This document shows positions 44,493 to 54,211 of a stretch of 64,000 nucleotides of DNA, piece after piece. Both the position numbers and the translations under genes were made by a program. How positions within the stretch are numbered: the first letter of the stretch is position 1; each line of letters begins with the position of its first letter. Under the pieces are notes generated by a model. It searched no databases. It worked only from the letters and a program-made list of their open reading frames with translations, and was not told the origin of the DNA. Origin of the DNA: Cordylochernes scorpioides (lineage: Eukaryota > Arthropoda > Arachnida > Pseudoscorpiones > Chernetidae); NCBI GenBank assembly GCA_030710605.1, contig CP092864.1:140634277-140698276 (forward strand), written 5' to 3'.

Positions 44493-44836
44493 TGATGTAT
44501 ATAGTTGTTCATTTGTTTTAAATAAATATTAAATTGATGTATATAGTTGTTCATTTGTTTTAAATAAATATCAAATTGATGTATATATTTGTTTAGTTAT
44601 TTTGCATATTTTTCATCTGTGAATTAATCTTATAATTTGGTCTATGAAAATAAAAATATTGGACCAGTGACCAAAACAAAATGTAAATAGATCGCTTAAT
44701 GTTATATAGTTAAGATAGAGAATGGTTAGGCAGGATATATATTTAAATGTTATGCTTGTGTAATTTTAATCTTAATTGAATAAAAATATTTAAATTATAA
44801 ATGTGTTATAAATCTTAAATACCAAGCATTAAAACA
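44493..44836 (+). repeat. Gypsy 2 3' LTR
   Basis: 344 bp, essentially identical to the 5' LTR; followed by ATCGC. Confidence 0.93.
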
Positions 44837-45235
44837 ATCGCCCCCCCCTCCGTCTTAGCTAAAATTGACACAGGTCCCTTTTCACTTGAACTGTAATATA
44901 ACGCTTTCCTTTCTCGGGAAGGATTTTTTTATAAGGTTCAGTCTTTTAGAGATCTTCCTTCTCCATTTTTTTTTTCTGGTCACCTTTACCTAAATTTTTG
45001 GTGAGGGGAATATATGTACATATGAAACAACAGTTTCCAGCTCGGATGTCTCTGGATGTCTTCTTCTTTACCAGGCATCAGCTTTCGGCATGGAAGTCTG
45101 GTGTCATCTGTTGTCTAGGTTTCTGGGCAAAAAGAATGGTCTGTAAGTCTATGTGGGAGGGAAGCCATGTATCCATTTGATTTGATTATACATACGCCTT
45201 CTGTTGGGGTATGGTTACAAAAACGTGCCCCAACA

Positions 45236-45780
45236 TATATACATAATATTCGCTTTTATTTTAAAGTATTATTTTGATATTCCTCCAAATAATTTCTAAA
45301 TATACTCATGGGCAAAAACACTTAAGAAGGTGGAATGTCTTTGATATCGCTGGTCATGTTTGTAGGGACACCACTCATTCTCAATAATTATTCTAGAAAA
45401 TGTAAATTCAATTTGTATATTTTATTTTTGGTTATTATTGATAGTTTAGAAATTATAATCTTTTTGTAAAAAAATATTTGTTATCATCATCAATTCAATT
45501 GTTGCTTTCTAATTGTAAACAAACTTTGTATATAAAGACATTTTTGATATAAGATATTGATTTAATATGTGTGAAGAAAAATAAATTGTTTAATTATTCA
45601 CACAAAGTTGTAATAATTAAGCCTCAAGAAATGCCCACACATGTTTTTTTCTCAAAGAGACAGAAGCAATTTTGTTTACACTTTGTTATCTCGTGTGTCT
45701 TCAATAAAAGTCACTGTAATATCTTTCAGAGTTATTCTCTGCATCCCGATATGCATGCTAAAAGATACAACTTAAGTTTT
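45236..45780. other. AT-rich spacer, no gene seen
   Basis: Right flank of the LARD. A 77-codon frame at 45571 is not recognised and part of it runs into the satellite that follows. Confidence 0.5.
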
Positions 45781-45782
45781 GT

Positions 45783-46195
45783 CCACGAGTGTATGCATAA
45801 TTAATTCAATGCAAACAAGTTTTATCAATACAATTCGGAGAGTAATGATATATTTGATAAACTTATATCACCAATAGTCCACAATAAGTGTATGCATATT
45901 AATTCAATGCAAACAAGTTTATTAATATAATTAGGAGAGTAATGATATATTTTATTTGTTAAACTTATATCACCAATAGTCCACAATAAGTGTATGCATA
46001 ATTAATTCAATGCAAACAAGTTTTATTAATATAATTCGGAGAGTAATGATATATTTGATAAACTTATATCACCAATAGTCCACAATAAGTGTATGCATAA
46101 TTAATTCAATGCAAACAAGTTTATTAATATAATTAGGAGAGTAATGATATATTTTATTTGATAAACTTATATTAGCAATAGTCCACAATAAGGAC
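45783..46195. repeat. Tandem satellite, about 100-bp unit, four copies
   Basis: Units contain GTGTATGCATAATTAATTCA, ATGCAAACAAGTTTTATTAA, GGAGAGTAATGATATATT and ATCACCAATAGTCCACAATAA. Alternate units share small differences (AATTCGG against AATTAGG, presence of TTTAT), suggesting a two-unit higher-order pattern. Confidence 0.85.
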
Positions 46196-46590
46196 AGTAG
46201 ATGAATAGATTTTTGTGGGGAACATTTTTAAAAACTTCATCACAATTGAGAGAGAGAGATTGACATTGAAACTACTTTTATTAATCGCCCATATAAAATT
46301 ATATAGTACCAAATGAAATTAATATATATGTAGTATATTTTGAATTAGTTAGAACACAACCTATAATATTTATCATAACCCCATATCTATATGTATCGAT
46401 CTTGTAACAAAATCACAATAAAGCAAAGAGAGAGGTAGACCAAGCGAAGCCATAGACCAAATGTACAGGTATTATGATAGTGAGTCACATCCGCCCTGAT
46501 GGCCGGCCAAGGTCGGACTATAGCAACCAAAACCAATCCTTCGAAACCAAAACCTGAGATGAAAGGCTAGACACCGAGGCGCGCCGTTAC
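46196..46590. other. Spacer, no gene seen
   Basis: AT-rich, then GC content rises from about 46480 towards the promoter-like block. Confidence 0.45.
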
Positions 46591-46616
46591 GCCTGAGCAA
46601 ACAAACAGCTTGACCA

Positions 46617-46700
46617 GCAGCCAATGAGAGTCAAGGCCAGGGTAGACGGTTGAGGGTTGCTATATATAGGAGTCGTTAGAAAGTTTCGTCAGTTAGATAG
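46617..46700 (+). promoter_or_regulatory. Promoter-like block: CCAAT, TATA and TCAGTT initiator
   Basis: AGCCAATGAG at about 46619, TATATATAGG at 46661-46670, and TCAGTT at 46689-46694 whose A lies 30 bases after the TATA start: the spacing and initiator of an arthropod RNA polymerase II core promoter. A GC-rich leader with no frame follows to 46930, then (TA)n. It may be a solo LTR or other retroelement promoter; its borders were not found. Confidence 0.5.
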
Positions 46701-46945
46701 TTAGATAGATAGTTAGTAGTTGTTTCAGAGCGACGCCGTTATACGGTCGGATCTTTCACTCACCCCTATCCGCGATGTAGGGCATCCGTGACGCCCGTGG
46801 TCCGACTGACTTCGTCCGTGGTCTACCTCTACCTTCTTGGAGTTACCATCTAGACCTGCCTCTGTCTCTTTGCTGTCCCAGTGCGGGAATCCCATCACGC
46901 ACCCACTACCACGACTGCCCAGCACATTCCACATCGGGTTTACTA

Positions 46946-46979
46946 CATATATATATATATTTATATATATATATATATA
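46946..46979. repeat. (TA)n microsatellite
   Basis: Runs of TA broken by one T, directly before the ACTAG head. Confidence 0.85.
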
Positions 46980-47440
46980 CTAGCGGATGTGTACCCGGCT
47001 TTGCCCGGGTTTTATCCGAGTGAAAGTTTGCCTAACGAATATTATATATTATGAAGTATAATAAACAATGTTAAAGATTAGTTTTAATTATTAATCAAGA
47101 TTGTGTGTGAATATGTGAGAAAGATGTAATATCGTTGTTGTTTTCTTGGCCGACTGTTTTACATATGGTGTTATCTTAAAATTGCTTGTTTTGAATATTT
47201 TTTTAGATTGAGTTGAATGAATTGCTGAATTTTTTTTTTGTATTTATATATAAATAAAATAACTCTGTTGATTTTTTTTTGTATTTAATCGATAACAGCG
47301 AAGTTACGCATGTTAAAGTTAGGAAAAATATTTTGATGTTAAGCAAAACCTGCTCCATCTCGGTTTACATAAATGTTGAAAATTTGGTCGAAATTGATGC
47401 ATTGTAACGAAAGTTTTTAGCGAACACCACTTATGAAATT
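46979..47440 (+). repeat. ACTAG-headed repeat, diverged copy, and flank
   Basis: ACTAGCGGATGTGTACCCGG and CTTTGCCCGGGTTTTATCCG resemble the family head seen at 5806 and 61669. The body is AT-rich with repeated TTGATTTTTTTTTGTATTTA-like stretches; no frame. Confidence 0.5.
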
Positions 47441-47840
47441 TGCATTTTATTAATATAGATATATGGTAATTTAAACCAACAACACTATATTGTATAATAC
47501 TTATAACAAGATTGTCATGTTGTATATAGAAACACATCTATAAATAATTATACGCATGATTGACATGTGTCATTGCATCACCATATGCAATGTACTTTGT
47601 ACAAACTGTCGTTCCGCCAAGAGATCAACACCACAGAGGTCCGTACGTCTCTTGACCTCACGGACAATACAGCAGCTACATTATGCACTCATGATATGTC
47701 ATTTCATTTTGTCTCCTCTCTAATTGTAAATACGCTGCTGTATCACCTCATAAGCATAAATAAATAATGTACAAGCTGAGGATGAATAAATAAAACTATG
47801 TAATAGATTGAGAGCTGAGCTAAGAAAGAGGTCGAGATAG
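47440..47840 (-). repeat. Diverged relative of the LARD LTR
   Basis: Shares with 29485-29700 the order TAATTTA..CCAACAAC, ATGTTGTATA, CATCA.CATATGCAATGTA, GTACAAACTG or GTGCAAACAGG, AATAAATAAA and AGAGCTGAGCTAA. Similarity is interrupted by a block of about 130 bp (47605-47735). An older insertion of the same or a sister family is likely. Confidence 0.5.
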
Positions 47841-47978
47841 AAATCCAACAACCCTAAAGAGGAATTTGGCAGGCCGTTGCCATCAGGTCCAAAGGGTGTA
47901 GAAAATGCCGCAGACACTCCACGACCTTTGCACCCATTCAAAGTCCAAATTCTCGCAAGTCTCCCCCCTCGGCAAAGA

Positions 47979-48016
47979 TATATAAAACATCTGCCCTAGC
48001 CGAAACATAGTCAGTT
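47979..48016 (+). promoter_or_regulatory. Promoter-like block: TATA and TCAGTT initiator
   Basis: TATATAAAAC at 47979-47988 and TCAGTT at 48011-48016 (A at 48013, 32 bases after the TATAAAA start). A leader of about 300 bp without a frame and then (TA)n follow, as at 46617. Both leaders contain ACCACGACTGCC, suggesting one element family. Confidence 0.5.
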
Positions 48017-48381
48017 CACCATCAACGTGAGCCCTCGTCGGTTGTACCCAGGTCCACCTCATCGACCATGTAGAGCAGTAAGAACTCTTCTATCTCCATC
48101 CTGCTCTTAGCTCGACTCCTATCTGTTCACGGAACTTTCCTACTACAATTGTGTCTCTTCATTTTTTGTGTGTGGACATTCCCAAGCTTTCCACTCTGCC
48201 TCGACCACGACTGCCTGTACTCTGTGAGAACTGTTAAAGGTCCTCCAAGGTGAAGAGAGGTACTGGAAAACTCCACGCCCTGACTGTCCCTCTCGGTTAC
48301 TACAGGTTTGACCCTCGGTTATCACAGCTATATTTATATATATATAATACAGAGTTATAAGAGAAAATAACAAATATATAT

Positions 48382-48699
48382 TGCCACGTTTTTATTTTTT
48401 AAAACGCTAATTTTAGTTTAGTAAAACTTTATTTTTAAAGTTTATTATTTTAAAAGTGAAATGTTTGTTAATGAAATAGACATTTTGCCTAAACTCATTT
48501 ATTGCTGCTTTCTTTTACAAGCCATTTGTTTATCTGTGTATTTTTACATATCGTTTTTATTGAGTTTTTACTAATTTAGTATGTACATCATTGACTTTTG
48601 ATGAATGAGAAAAAGAAATTGAAAATAAACATATGAAAAATTAAAGTAACATTTTAAAGGAATTTATGTACAATTGAAAATTGTTTCTGTAACGTCTCA
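48382..48699 (-). repeat. Gypsy 3 3' LTR
   Basis: Plus strand TGCCACGTTTTTATT ... GTAACGTCTCA. 318 bp. Confidence 0.92.
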
Positions 48700-48719
48700 T
48701 ATTCCCCTTCTTGAAGCAT

Positions 48720-51700
48720 TTATTCTCGGGTAATAAATGGTCGAAGTTGAGATATGTGAACGCGTCTTGCTTGCTTTTGGTCTTTCAGAGAGATATCGTA
48801 GGTTACATCAGATATCTTTTTTTGAATGACAAATGGTCCTTCATATTTTGGTGATGTCTTGATGAGACGAGGGTCGTTGAAGGCAATTTTTCTTATGACT
48901 AAGTCTCCTTCTTTAAAGACATACTTGGGGTGATGGCTATCGTGTTTAATCTTCCACTTACTTCTAAATTGTTCTGTCCGCAGGCTAGCTTTCTTCCTGG
49001 CTTCTTCAATTGTAATTGGAGTTTGGTCGGCAAATTCGGGTACATTACCGATTCCATACATTAAGAAAAGCGGTGAAAAACCAGTCACGTCATGTGGTGT
49101 GGAATTATAATTTTTGACAACTTGCGGTAACAATGAGCTCCATTTACATCTAGGTTTCTCTAGAACAGCTATTCTCAGTTTTGTCATTATCGTATCATTT
49201 AATTTCTCACAAATGCCATTGCACTGAGGATGATAAGGCGAAGTATATGTGTGTTTAATTCCTTGTAAAGAAAGAAATTTGTTGAACTCTTTTGATATAA
49301 AATTTTTGCCATTATCTGTTAAGATAGTATTGATCGAATTAACAGATTTGATTATCTTATCAAGACATTGAGTGACAGCTTGAGCAGTGTTTGTTATTGT
49401 GGGATATGCCCATAGATAACGAGTTGCGTGATCAACAAAGACTTGAATGAATTTATGCTTTGTGTTAGCTGCTGCTGTTCCCAGTACAATAGTGTCACAA
49501 CCGATCATTTGTAATGGTTGGATATTTGACGTTGGAGTGATCATTTCTCCTAAAGTTGGTTCATGTCTGACCTTCACTAGTTGACAAGATTTACAAGATC
49601 GAACATAATTCTTGATATCAGTTGTTATTCCTTTCCACCAATAACATTGAGTTATAAGTTTGCTTGTTTTGGTTATTGATGGGTGACTCAATGAATCGTG
49701 ATATTCTTCCAATATTTTTTTGGTAAGCGAGTTTGGGACAACTGCTTTAAAAACTCCTTTTTGTTTGATCATTACCACACCGTCGTGAGTGTGGGAATTT
49801 TTCAAGAAACTCAAATCTGAATTTTGTTGGTGTTCTTGAAGTTCTTGAGTTGCAATGTTAACAACTGGGAGTCTTGATAAGGCGTCAACATGAGTTTGTT
49901 GCTTTCCAGAACGATGAACGATGTTACATGATTTCGAGGATAAACTAAGAATCCATCTAAAATACTTAGGTTTCGGTTTCTTCATGGTGAAAAGCCATTG
50001 GAGCGCCGCATGATCAGTGATGATTTCAAATGGTTGGTTTTCTATGTATACATGAAAGTGATCAGTTGCTTGTATTACGGCTAGGCATTCCATCTCATAA
50101 GCAGAATAATTCTCTTGGTGTGGTTGCAGTGTTTTGGAGTAATAAGCAATTACATGTTCCTCATTGTCTGGACCAATTTGTGTTAGGATTGCTCCAATTC
50201 CATATTTGGAGGCATCTGTATAAACTTTAGAGGGGTAGTCCGGGTTGTAAATAGCAAGGACAGGTTTTGTAGATAGTGCCATTTTAAGTTTAGCGAACGA
50301 CTCCTCTACTTCCTCATTCCAGATGAAGGGCTGATTCTTCCGAGTGAGTCGAACCAAGGGGAATGAAATTTTAGAAAAGTCCTTCACAAATTTTCTGTAA
50401 TAATTTGCCAATCCCATGAACTGACGAACTTTCTTTACAGTATCAGGTCTTGGAAAGTCTTGAATAGATTTTACTTTTCCTGGATCAGGTTTTAATTGAT
50501 TGTGACTGATGATATGTCCGAGGTATTTTACTTCAGTTCTTCCAAAAATACATTTCGACAATTTTAATTTCATGTTGTACTGTCTTAATTTGTCAAAAAC
50601 TTTACTAAGAAGCTCTATGTGCTCTTGCCATGTTTTCGTGTACACCAATATGTCATCTTGGAAAGAGAAAGTTCCTTTCCATAATAATTCACCTAGAATA
50701 TGTTGGATTATCCTTTGAAACGTTGAAGCAGCATTTTTTAAACCAAAGGGCATCACTAAAAACTCATAATGACCATCGTTTGTGATGAATGCAGTTTTTT
50801 GAATAGATTGCGGGTCCATTTCGATCTGCCAATAACCCCATGCAACATCAAGGGTAGAGAAGAATCTGGATCCATGCAATCGATCAAACATGTCCTGTAT
50901 GTGAGGTAGGGGTTGCCTGTCATCCAGTGTGATCTCATTAAGACGTCTGTAATCAATGCACATCCTTTTATTTCCATCCTTCTTGGGAACCATAACAACA
51001 GGAAATGCCCAAGGAGAATCTGAAATTCTTATTAACTTGTGTTCGAGAAGTTCTTTAACTTGTTCAGCTATCTCTTCATACTCTTTTAGAGGACGAAGAT
51101 AGGGTCTAAGAGAAATTGGTTGTTCACTTTTCGTGATGATCTTATGTTGTATAGCTACTTTTCCCAAATCAATAGCATGCTGAGAAAATACATTCCTATT
51201 GTGTTCAAGTAATTCTTTTAATTCATGTTCTCTTATCTCTTCTAGATGATTTACAAGAATTGGATTTTGTAATCCATCAAATTTGGTGTAAATTGTTTTG
51301 TCTCTGACATCTATTAAAAGATTAAAAAGAGATGCAACATCTAATCCGATCAAGAGTGGATATTTAAAGTTCTTCATTACATGGAGAGTTACAGGTTTAA
51401 TTAGTTTATCTATTCTTACCTTGGTCTGAAGGCTTCCACATGTCCTGGTAACACCATCCGCTTGGCTGATGTGAATGTCTGAATTTGGTTGAAGTTGAAG
51501 ACGGGTTCGCTTGAACAATCGCCAATTGATTAGTGATACTGTTGCACCAGTATCCACAAATGCTTGCGCAGGAATTCCATTTACTTCAACACTTATGTTG
51601 ATAAGCTTGAAAGCTCCTTGTGTAGGGGTATTTGTCAAAGTACTTACATTCAACAATTCCGGGGCTCCGCATACTTGTTTCACTGAAGTGTTTTGATTAG

Positions 51701-52196
51701 GCCTATCCTTTTTATAATTAGGATCATAATCCTCACAATCTGTGACCCAATGTTTAATTTTTATTCCCTTTTTCGAACATATTGGACACCAGAATGGGCA
51801 AACATTTTTTCTATTATCATTATTTTTTGTCGCGAGATCTATTTTGTTTTTAGGCTTAAACTGAATTGAAGCCCTATTTTGTTCAATTGAAGCTGCGATA
51901 TGGAACCATTTCGTGGTGTCAGTTGGCTGTGCAGCCACAATTAAATCTTTCCAATCATTTGGAAGTCCGTCTGTTAATAAATGAATTTTTTCCTCCTTCG
52001 TTAGATGGGTTTGATTTAACAGGCGAATTTTATCTTGAAAATAATTTTCTATTGATTCTTTTCTCGTTTTAATCTTCGATGTGATGCTGAGACAATTGGA
52101 TTTGCGTTGTATGAACCAAATCTTTGAATCAACTTTTCCTTTACAACTTCCCATCTTTTTATTGCAGGATTTGAAATAATCTCGTCTGCATACCAT
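48720..52196 (-). CDS. pol: Gypsy 3 Gag end and Pol, long open frame
   Basis: Meaningful from about 52070 (SIENYFQDKIRLLNQ) to TAA at 48720, over 1110 residues without a stop. Gag end with an unusual Cys-rich finger (CPFWCPICSKKGIKIKHW...C); protease AFVDTGATVSLI with LLIGLDV; RT MCIDYRRLNEIT, FFSTLDVAWGYWQ and FQDD (FSFQDDILVYT; Phe where Tyr is usual); RNase H YTDASKYGIGAILTQ and TDHAALQWLF; integrase HPSITKTSKL...CKSCQ, CDTIVLG, LTDNGKNF and NGICEKLND with 35 residues between the second Asp and the Glu. All needed residues seem present, so only the gag indel blocks activity. Confidence 0.93.
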   Translation of the reverse strand: MVCRRDYFKSCNKKMGSCKGKVDSKIWFIQRKSNCLSITSKIKTRKESIENYFQDKIRLLNQTHLTKEEKIHLLTDGLPNDWKDLIVAAQPTDTTKWFHIAASIEQNRASIQFKPKNKIDLATKNNDNRKNVCPFWCPICSKKGIKIKHWVTDCEDYDPNYKKDRPNQNTSVKQVCGAPELLNVSTLTNTPTQGAFKLINISVEVNGIPAQAFVDTGATVSLINWRLFKRTRLQLQPNSDIHISQADGVTRTCGSLQTKVRIDKLIKPVTLHVMKNFKYPLLIGLDVASLFNLLIDVRDKTIYTKFDGLQNPILVNHLEEIREHELKELLEHNRNVFSQHAIDLGKVAIQHKIITKSEQPISLRPYLRPLKEYEEIAEQVKELLEHKLIRISDSPWAFPVVMVPKKDGNKRMCIDYRRLNEITLDDRQPLPHIQDMFDRLHGSRFFSTLDVAWGYWQIEMDPQSIQKTAFITNDGHYEFLVMPFGLKNAASTFQRIIQHILGELLWKGTFSFQDDILVYTKTWQEHIELLSKVFDKLRQYNMKLKLSKCIFGRTEVKYLGHIISHNQLKPDPGKVKSIQDFPRPDTVKKVRQFMGLANYYRKFVKDFSKISFPLVRLTRKNQPFIWNEEVEESFAKLKMALSTKPVLAIYNPDYPSKVYTDASKYGIGAILTQIGPDNEEHVIAYYSKTLQPHQENYSAYEMECLAVIQATDHFHVYIENQPFEIITDHAALQWLFTMKKPKPKYFRWILSLSSKSCNIVHRSGKQQTHVDALSRLPVVNIATQELQEHQQNSDLSFLKNSHTHDGVVMIKQKGVFKAVVPNSLTKKILEEYHDSLSHPSITKTSKLITQCYWWKGITTDIKNYVRSCKSCQLVKVRHEPTLGEMITPTSNIQPLQMIGCDTIVLGTAAANTKHKFIQVFVDHATRYLWAYPTITNTAQAVTQCLDKIIKSVNSINTILTDNGKNFISKEFNKFLSLQGIKHTYTSPYHPQCNGICEKLNDTIMTKLRIAVLEKPRCKWSSLLPQVVKNYNSTPHDVTGFSPLFLMYGIGNVPEFADQTPITIEEARKKASLRTEQFRSKWKIKHDSHHPKYVFKEGDLVIRKIAFNDPRLIKTSPKYEGPFVIQKKISDVTYDISLKDQKQARRVHISQLRPFITRE

Positions 52197-52357
52197 TCAA
52201 GTGCTGAATCTGTCAAGTAGTACATAAGATTTTTGATTTTTTCATCTTCTTTTAAAGAATTATTTTCAAAATCATATAATTTGATCCATGACTCAGGCCT
52301 AATTGCCGACTTCGAGCCGTTGAATTTTTGCAACCGGTTGTTTGGATTTTCCGCCAT
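52049..52357 (-). pseudogene. gag: Gypsy 3 Gag, N-terminal part
   Basis: From ATG at 52357 (MAENPNNRLQKFNG): SWIKLYDFENNSLKEDEKIK and YYLTDSALEWYADEI, a retrotransposon capsid domain. It stops after RRLKREKNQ. The same capsid domain goes on in the next frame (RKESIENYFQDKIRLL), so one small indel in an A-rich stretch near 52070 probably split one original frame; a programmed frameshift is less likely because the break falls inside capsid. Confidence 0.8.
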
Positions 52358-52391
52358 TTTTTCTTTCCGTATCCTTTTCGACTGCGCCAAA

Positions 52392-52708
52392 TGCCACGTT
52401 TTTATTTTTTAAAACGCTAATTTTAGTTTAGTAAAACTTTATTTTTAAAGTTTATTATTTTAAAAGTGAAATGTTTGTTAATGAAATAGACATTTTGCCT
52501 AAACTCATTTATTGCTGCTTTCTTTTACAAGCCATTTGTTTATCTGTGTATTTTTACATATCGTTTTTATTGAGTTTTTACTAATTTAGTATGTACATCA
52601 TTGACTTTTGATGAATGAGAAAAGAAATTGAAAATAAACATATGAAAAATTAAAGTAACATTTTAAAGGAATTTATGTACAATTGAAAATTGTTTCTGTG
52701 ACGTCTCA
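52392..52708 (-). repeat. Gypsy 3 5' LTR
   Basis: Plus strand TGCCACGTTTTTATT ... GTGACGTCTCA. 317 bp; differs by an A in GAGAAAAAG and one substitution near the end. Confidence 0.92.
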
Positions 52709-53398
52709 ATATAAATGTATAAATATTTACATCAGACATCTGAAGGGACATCTGAATCATGTCAAAAGCTTAAAGCCGCCCTGAATTCGGAAAGGCCCGT
52801 GTTTATAAAGGAGTTTTTGTCCCCAACGTGCTCAATTGCAGAGAGATCATCGAGGAGTGGTTCTCTGTCAGAGCGGAATAGAACCGCGGACACTACTAAA
52901 TTATCATCAACCTCAAACCCATAGAGAGGAGCTAGAATAGAGTAAGCGTTTAGTTGTTCGAATTTCTCTCTAGCCGCTTCCTCTCCTGAATGGCCTGAGA
53001 GAGAGATAGGACTTGAATCACGAGGGTAGTAGACTGGATGGATGATTCAGTCATGGCTTGGATCTCTTTCGCAGGAGCCGCTAATAGCTCAGTATTGGCC
53101 GAGGAAGTCTCTGGTCGTGATGGCATTTGGCTGGTGCTCGGCGCCGGAAGAGGAAGCTCGGGGGCTGGAGTCTCGTAGGGACGGACAGGGAAGTTTGCTC
53201 CGGGCGAAGGCGCGGCAGATCTGGAGGATCTTGAGGGGGTCTGCTTAATGGGTGCAGACAATTCCGCAGCTGGTGTTGAGAGGGCGGAATTGTTGGGCTC
53301 GGATAAGGGAGGCCTCGACACCAGGCCCTGCCTTCTTTTCCTTGATGTTTTCGGCTCCAAATTTTTTAGAGTGCTCGTTGTGGGGATAGGCTTGGGGG

Positions 53399-53622
53399 TC
53401 AGGTCCTCCTGCTGAGTATTGGATGCCCTTGGAGGTGGAGGTGGGGCTGTGTCCACAGCAGCAGTAGGAGAGGTCTGTTGGGGTCTGTGGTCAACAGGTG
53501 TATGTGCTGCAGCTGGCATGGAATACGAGGTGGAGGGTGGCTTGTTCCAGCCTTGTGTGCGTGCAGCAGGAGCATCCACAGGGAGCACCAGCTTGTTCTC
53601 TTGAACACCAGTCTTACGAGGA
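53399..53622 (-). repeat. Inverted repeat arm 1 (in place)
   Basis: Encodes on the minus strand CPRKTGVQENKLVLPVDAPA to RASNTQQEDL, the normal position of this segment in the ORF1 remnant. Confidence 0.85.
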
Positions 53623-54211
53623 CAGTTTGCGCGTTTGTGTCCCTGCTTATGGCACAGGGAGCACTTGACGCCATAGGTCACATAGAAGTGTGTGACCACT
53701 CCCTTGGCCTTGACGTCCAGCCGAGCAGGGATATGGGAGATATTCACTCCGTCGCGCAGAGTGATAAAGGCCTCGCGTCGAGCATCAGCCTAGCAGGAAT
53801 CTTCGAGTTGCATAATCTTCTGGATGATGGACGTGACCTGTCCATATGGCCGCAGCGCAGTGACGAGGTCAGCGTTCTCTTCGAAGAAGAGCACGTTGCC
53901 GAGGACCATTCACTCGGCCCTCTTCCTGTGGGGAAAGGCACGCAGGGTGGCGTTTTCGATGTTGAGTCCCTCCTCTATCAGCTTGTCAGCGAGTTGCATG
54001 CTAGAGAGGCCGACCAGTATGTGTCCTTCCATCTTTGTCAGCTGGTAGATGGTGCACTTACCCAGCTTGGTTTCCAAGGCCCAGAAGTATTCCTCTTGCG
54101 TGAAGTCTGGGCAGATTTCCAGGTAGACACACTGGTCTGCCTGACCCGCTGCCGACCTTGCTCGGAAGATTGCCTGCTTCTGCCTGGTGGTCTGGGACTC
54201 ACGGTCTGGCC

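Larger units (their letters stand above)
40257..44836 (+). mobile_element. Ty3/gypsy retrotransposon 2, apparently intact
   Basis: LTRs 40257-40600 and 44493-44836, each 344 bp, with one difference noticed (GTTAGGATAG against GTTAAGATAG). ATCGC is duplicated (40252-40256 and 44837-44841). TGGCGACGAGG two bases after the left LTR fits tRNA-Ser(GCU). AGAAGGGGGAAT precedes the right LTR as polypurine tract. One unbroken gag-pol frame. The LTR itself contains a roughly 58-bp tandem repeat (TGATGTATATAGTTGTTCAT) at its start. Young and possibly still functional. Confidence 0.95.
29398..45235 (-). mobile_element. LARD-like non-coding LTR retrotransposon with giant LTRs
   Basis: Long direct repeats 29398-31023 (1626 bp) and 39027-45235 (1624 bp once a nested gypsy and its 5-bp duplication are removed) begin TG and end CA and are almost identical. 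TATA is duplicated outside (29394-29397 and 45236-45239). On the minus strand, one base inside the right LTR, is a 23-base match to the 3' end of tRNA-Lys(CUU) (39003-39025), a primer site. Next to the left LTR is the polypurine tract GGCAGGGGGAGGAT. The 8-kb interior has no frame above about 100 codons and none of the gag, protease, RT, RNase H or integrase motifs. It has the signals for reverse transcription but no proteins, so it must be moved by another element. Confidence 0.88.
39027..45235 (-). repeat. LARD 5' LTR, split by gypsy 2
   Basis: 39027-40256 and 44842-45235 together reproduce the left LTR, with only a few substitutions and homopolymer-length changes. The gypsy element 40257-44836 and a second ATCGC separate the halves. 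Confidence 0.9.
48382..52708 (-). mobile_element. Ty3/gypsy retrotransposon 3
   Basis: LTRs 48382-48699 and 52392-52708 of 317-318 bp; ATAT duplicated outside (48378-48381 and 52709-52712). On the minus strand TGGCGCAGTCG (52379-52389) lies two bases after the 5' LTR and fits the 3' end of tRNA-Ser. AGAAGGGGAATA precedes the 3' LTR (about 48700-48712). Few LTR differences were noticed, so it is young. Its family differs from gypsy 1 and 2 in LTR, primer site and zinc finger. Confidence 0.93.
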
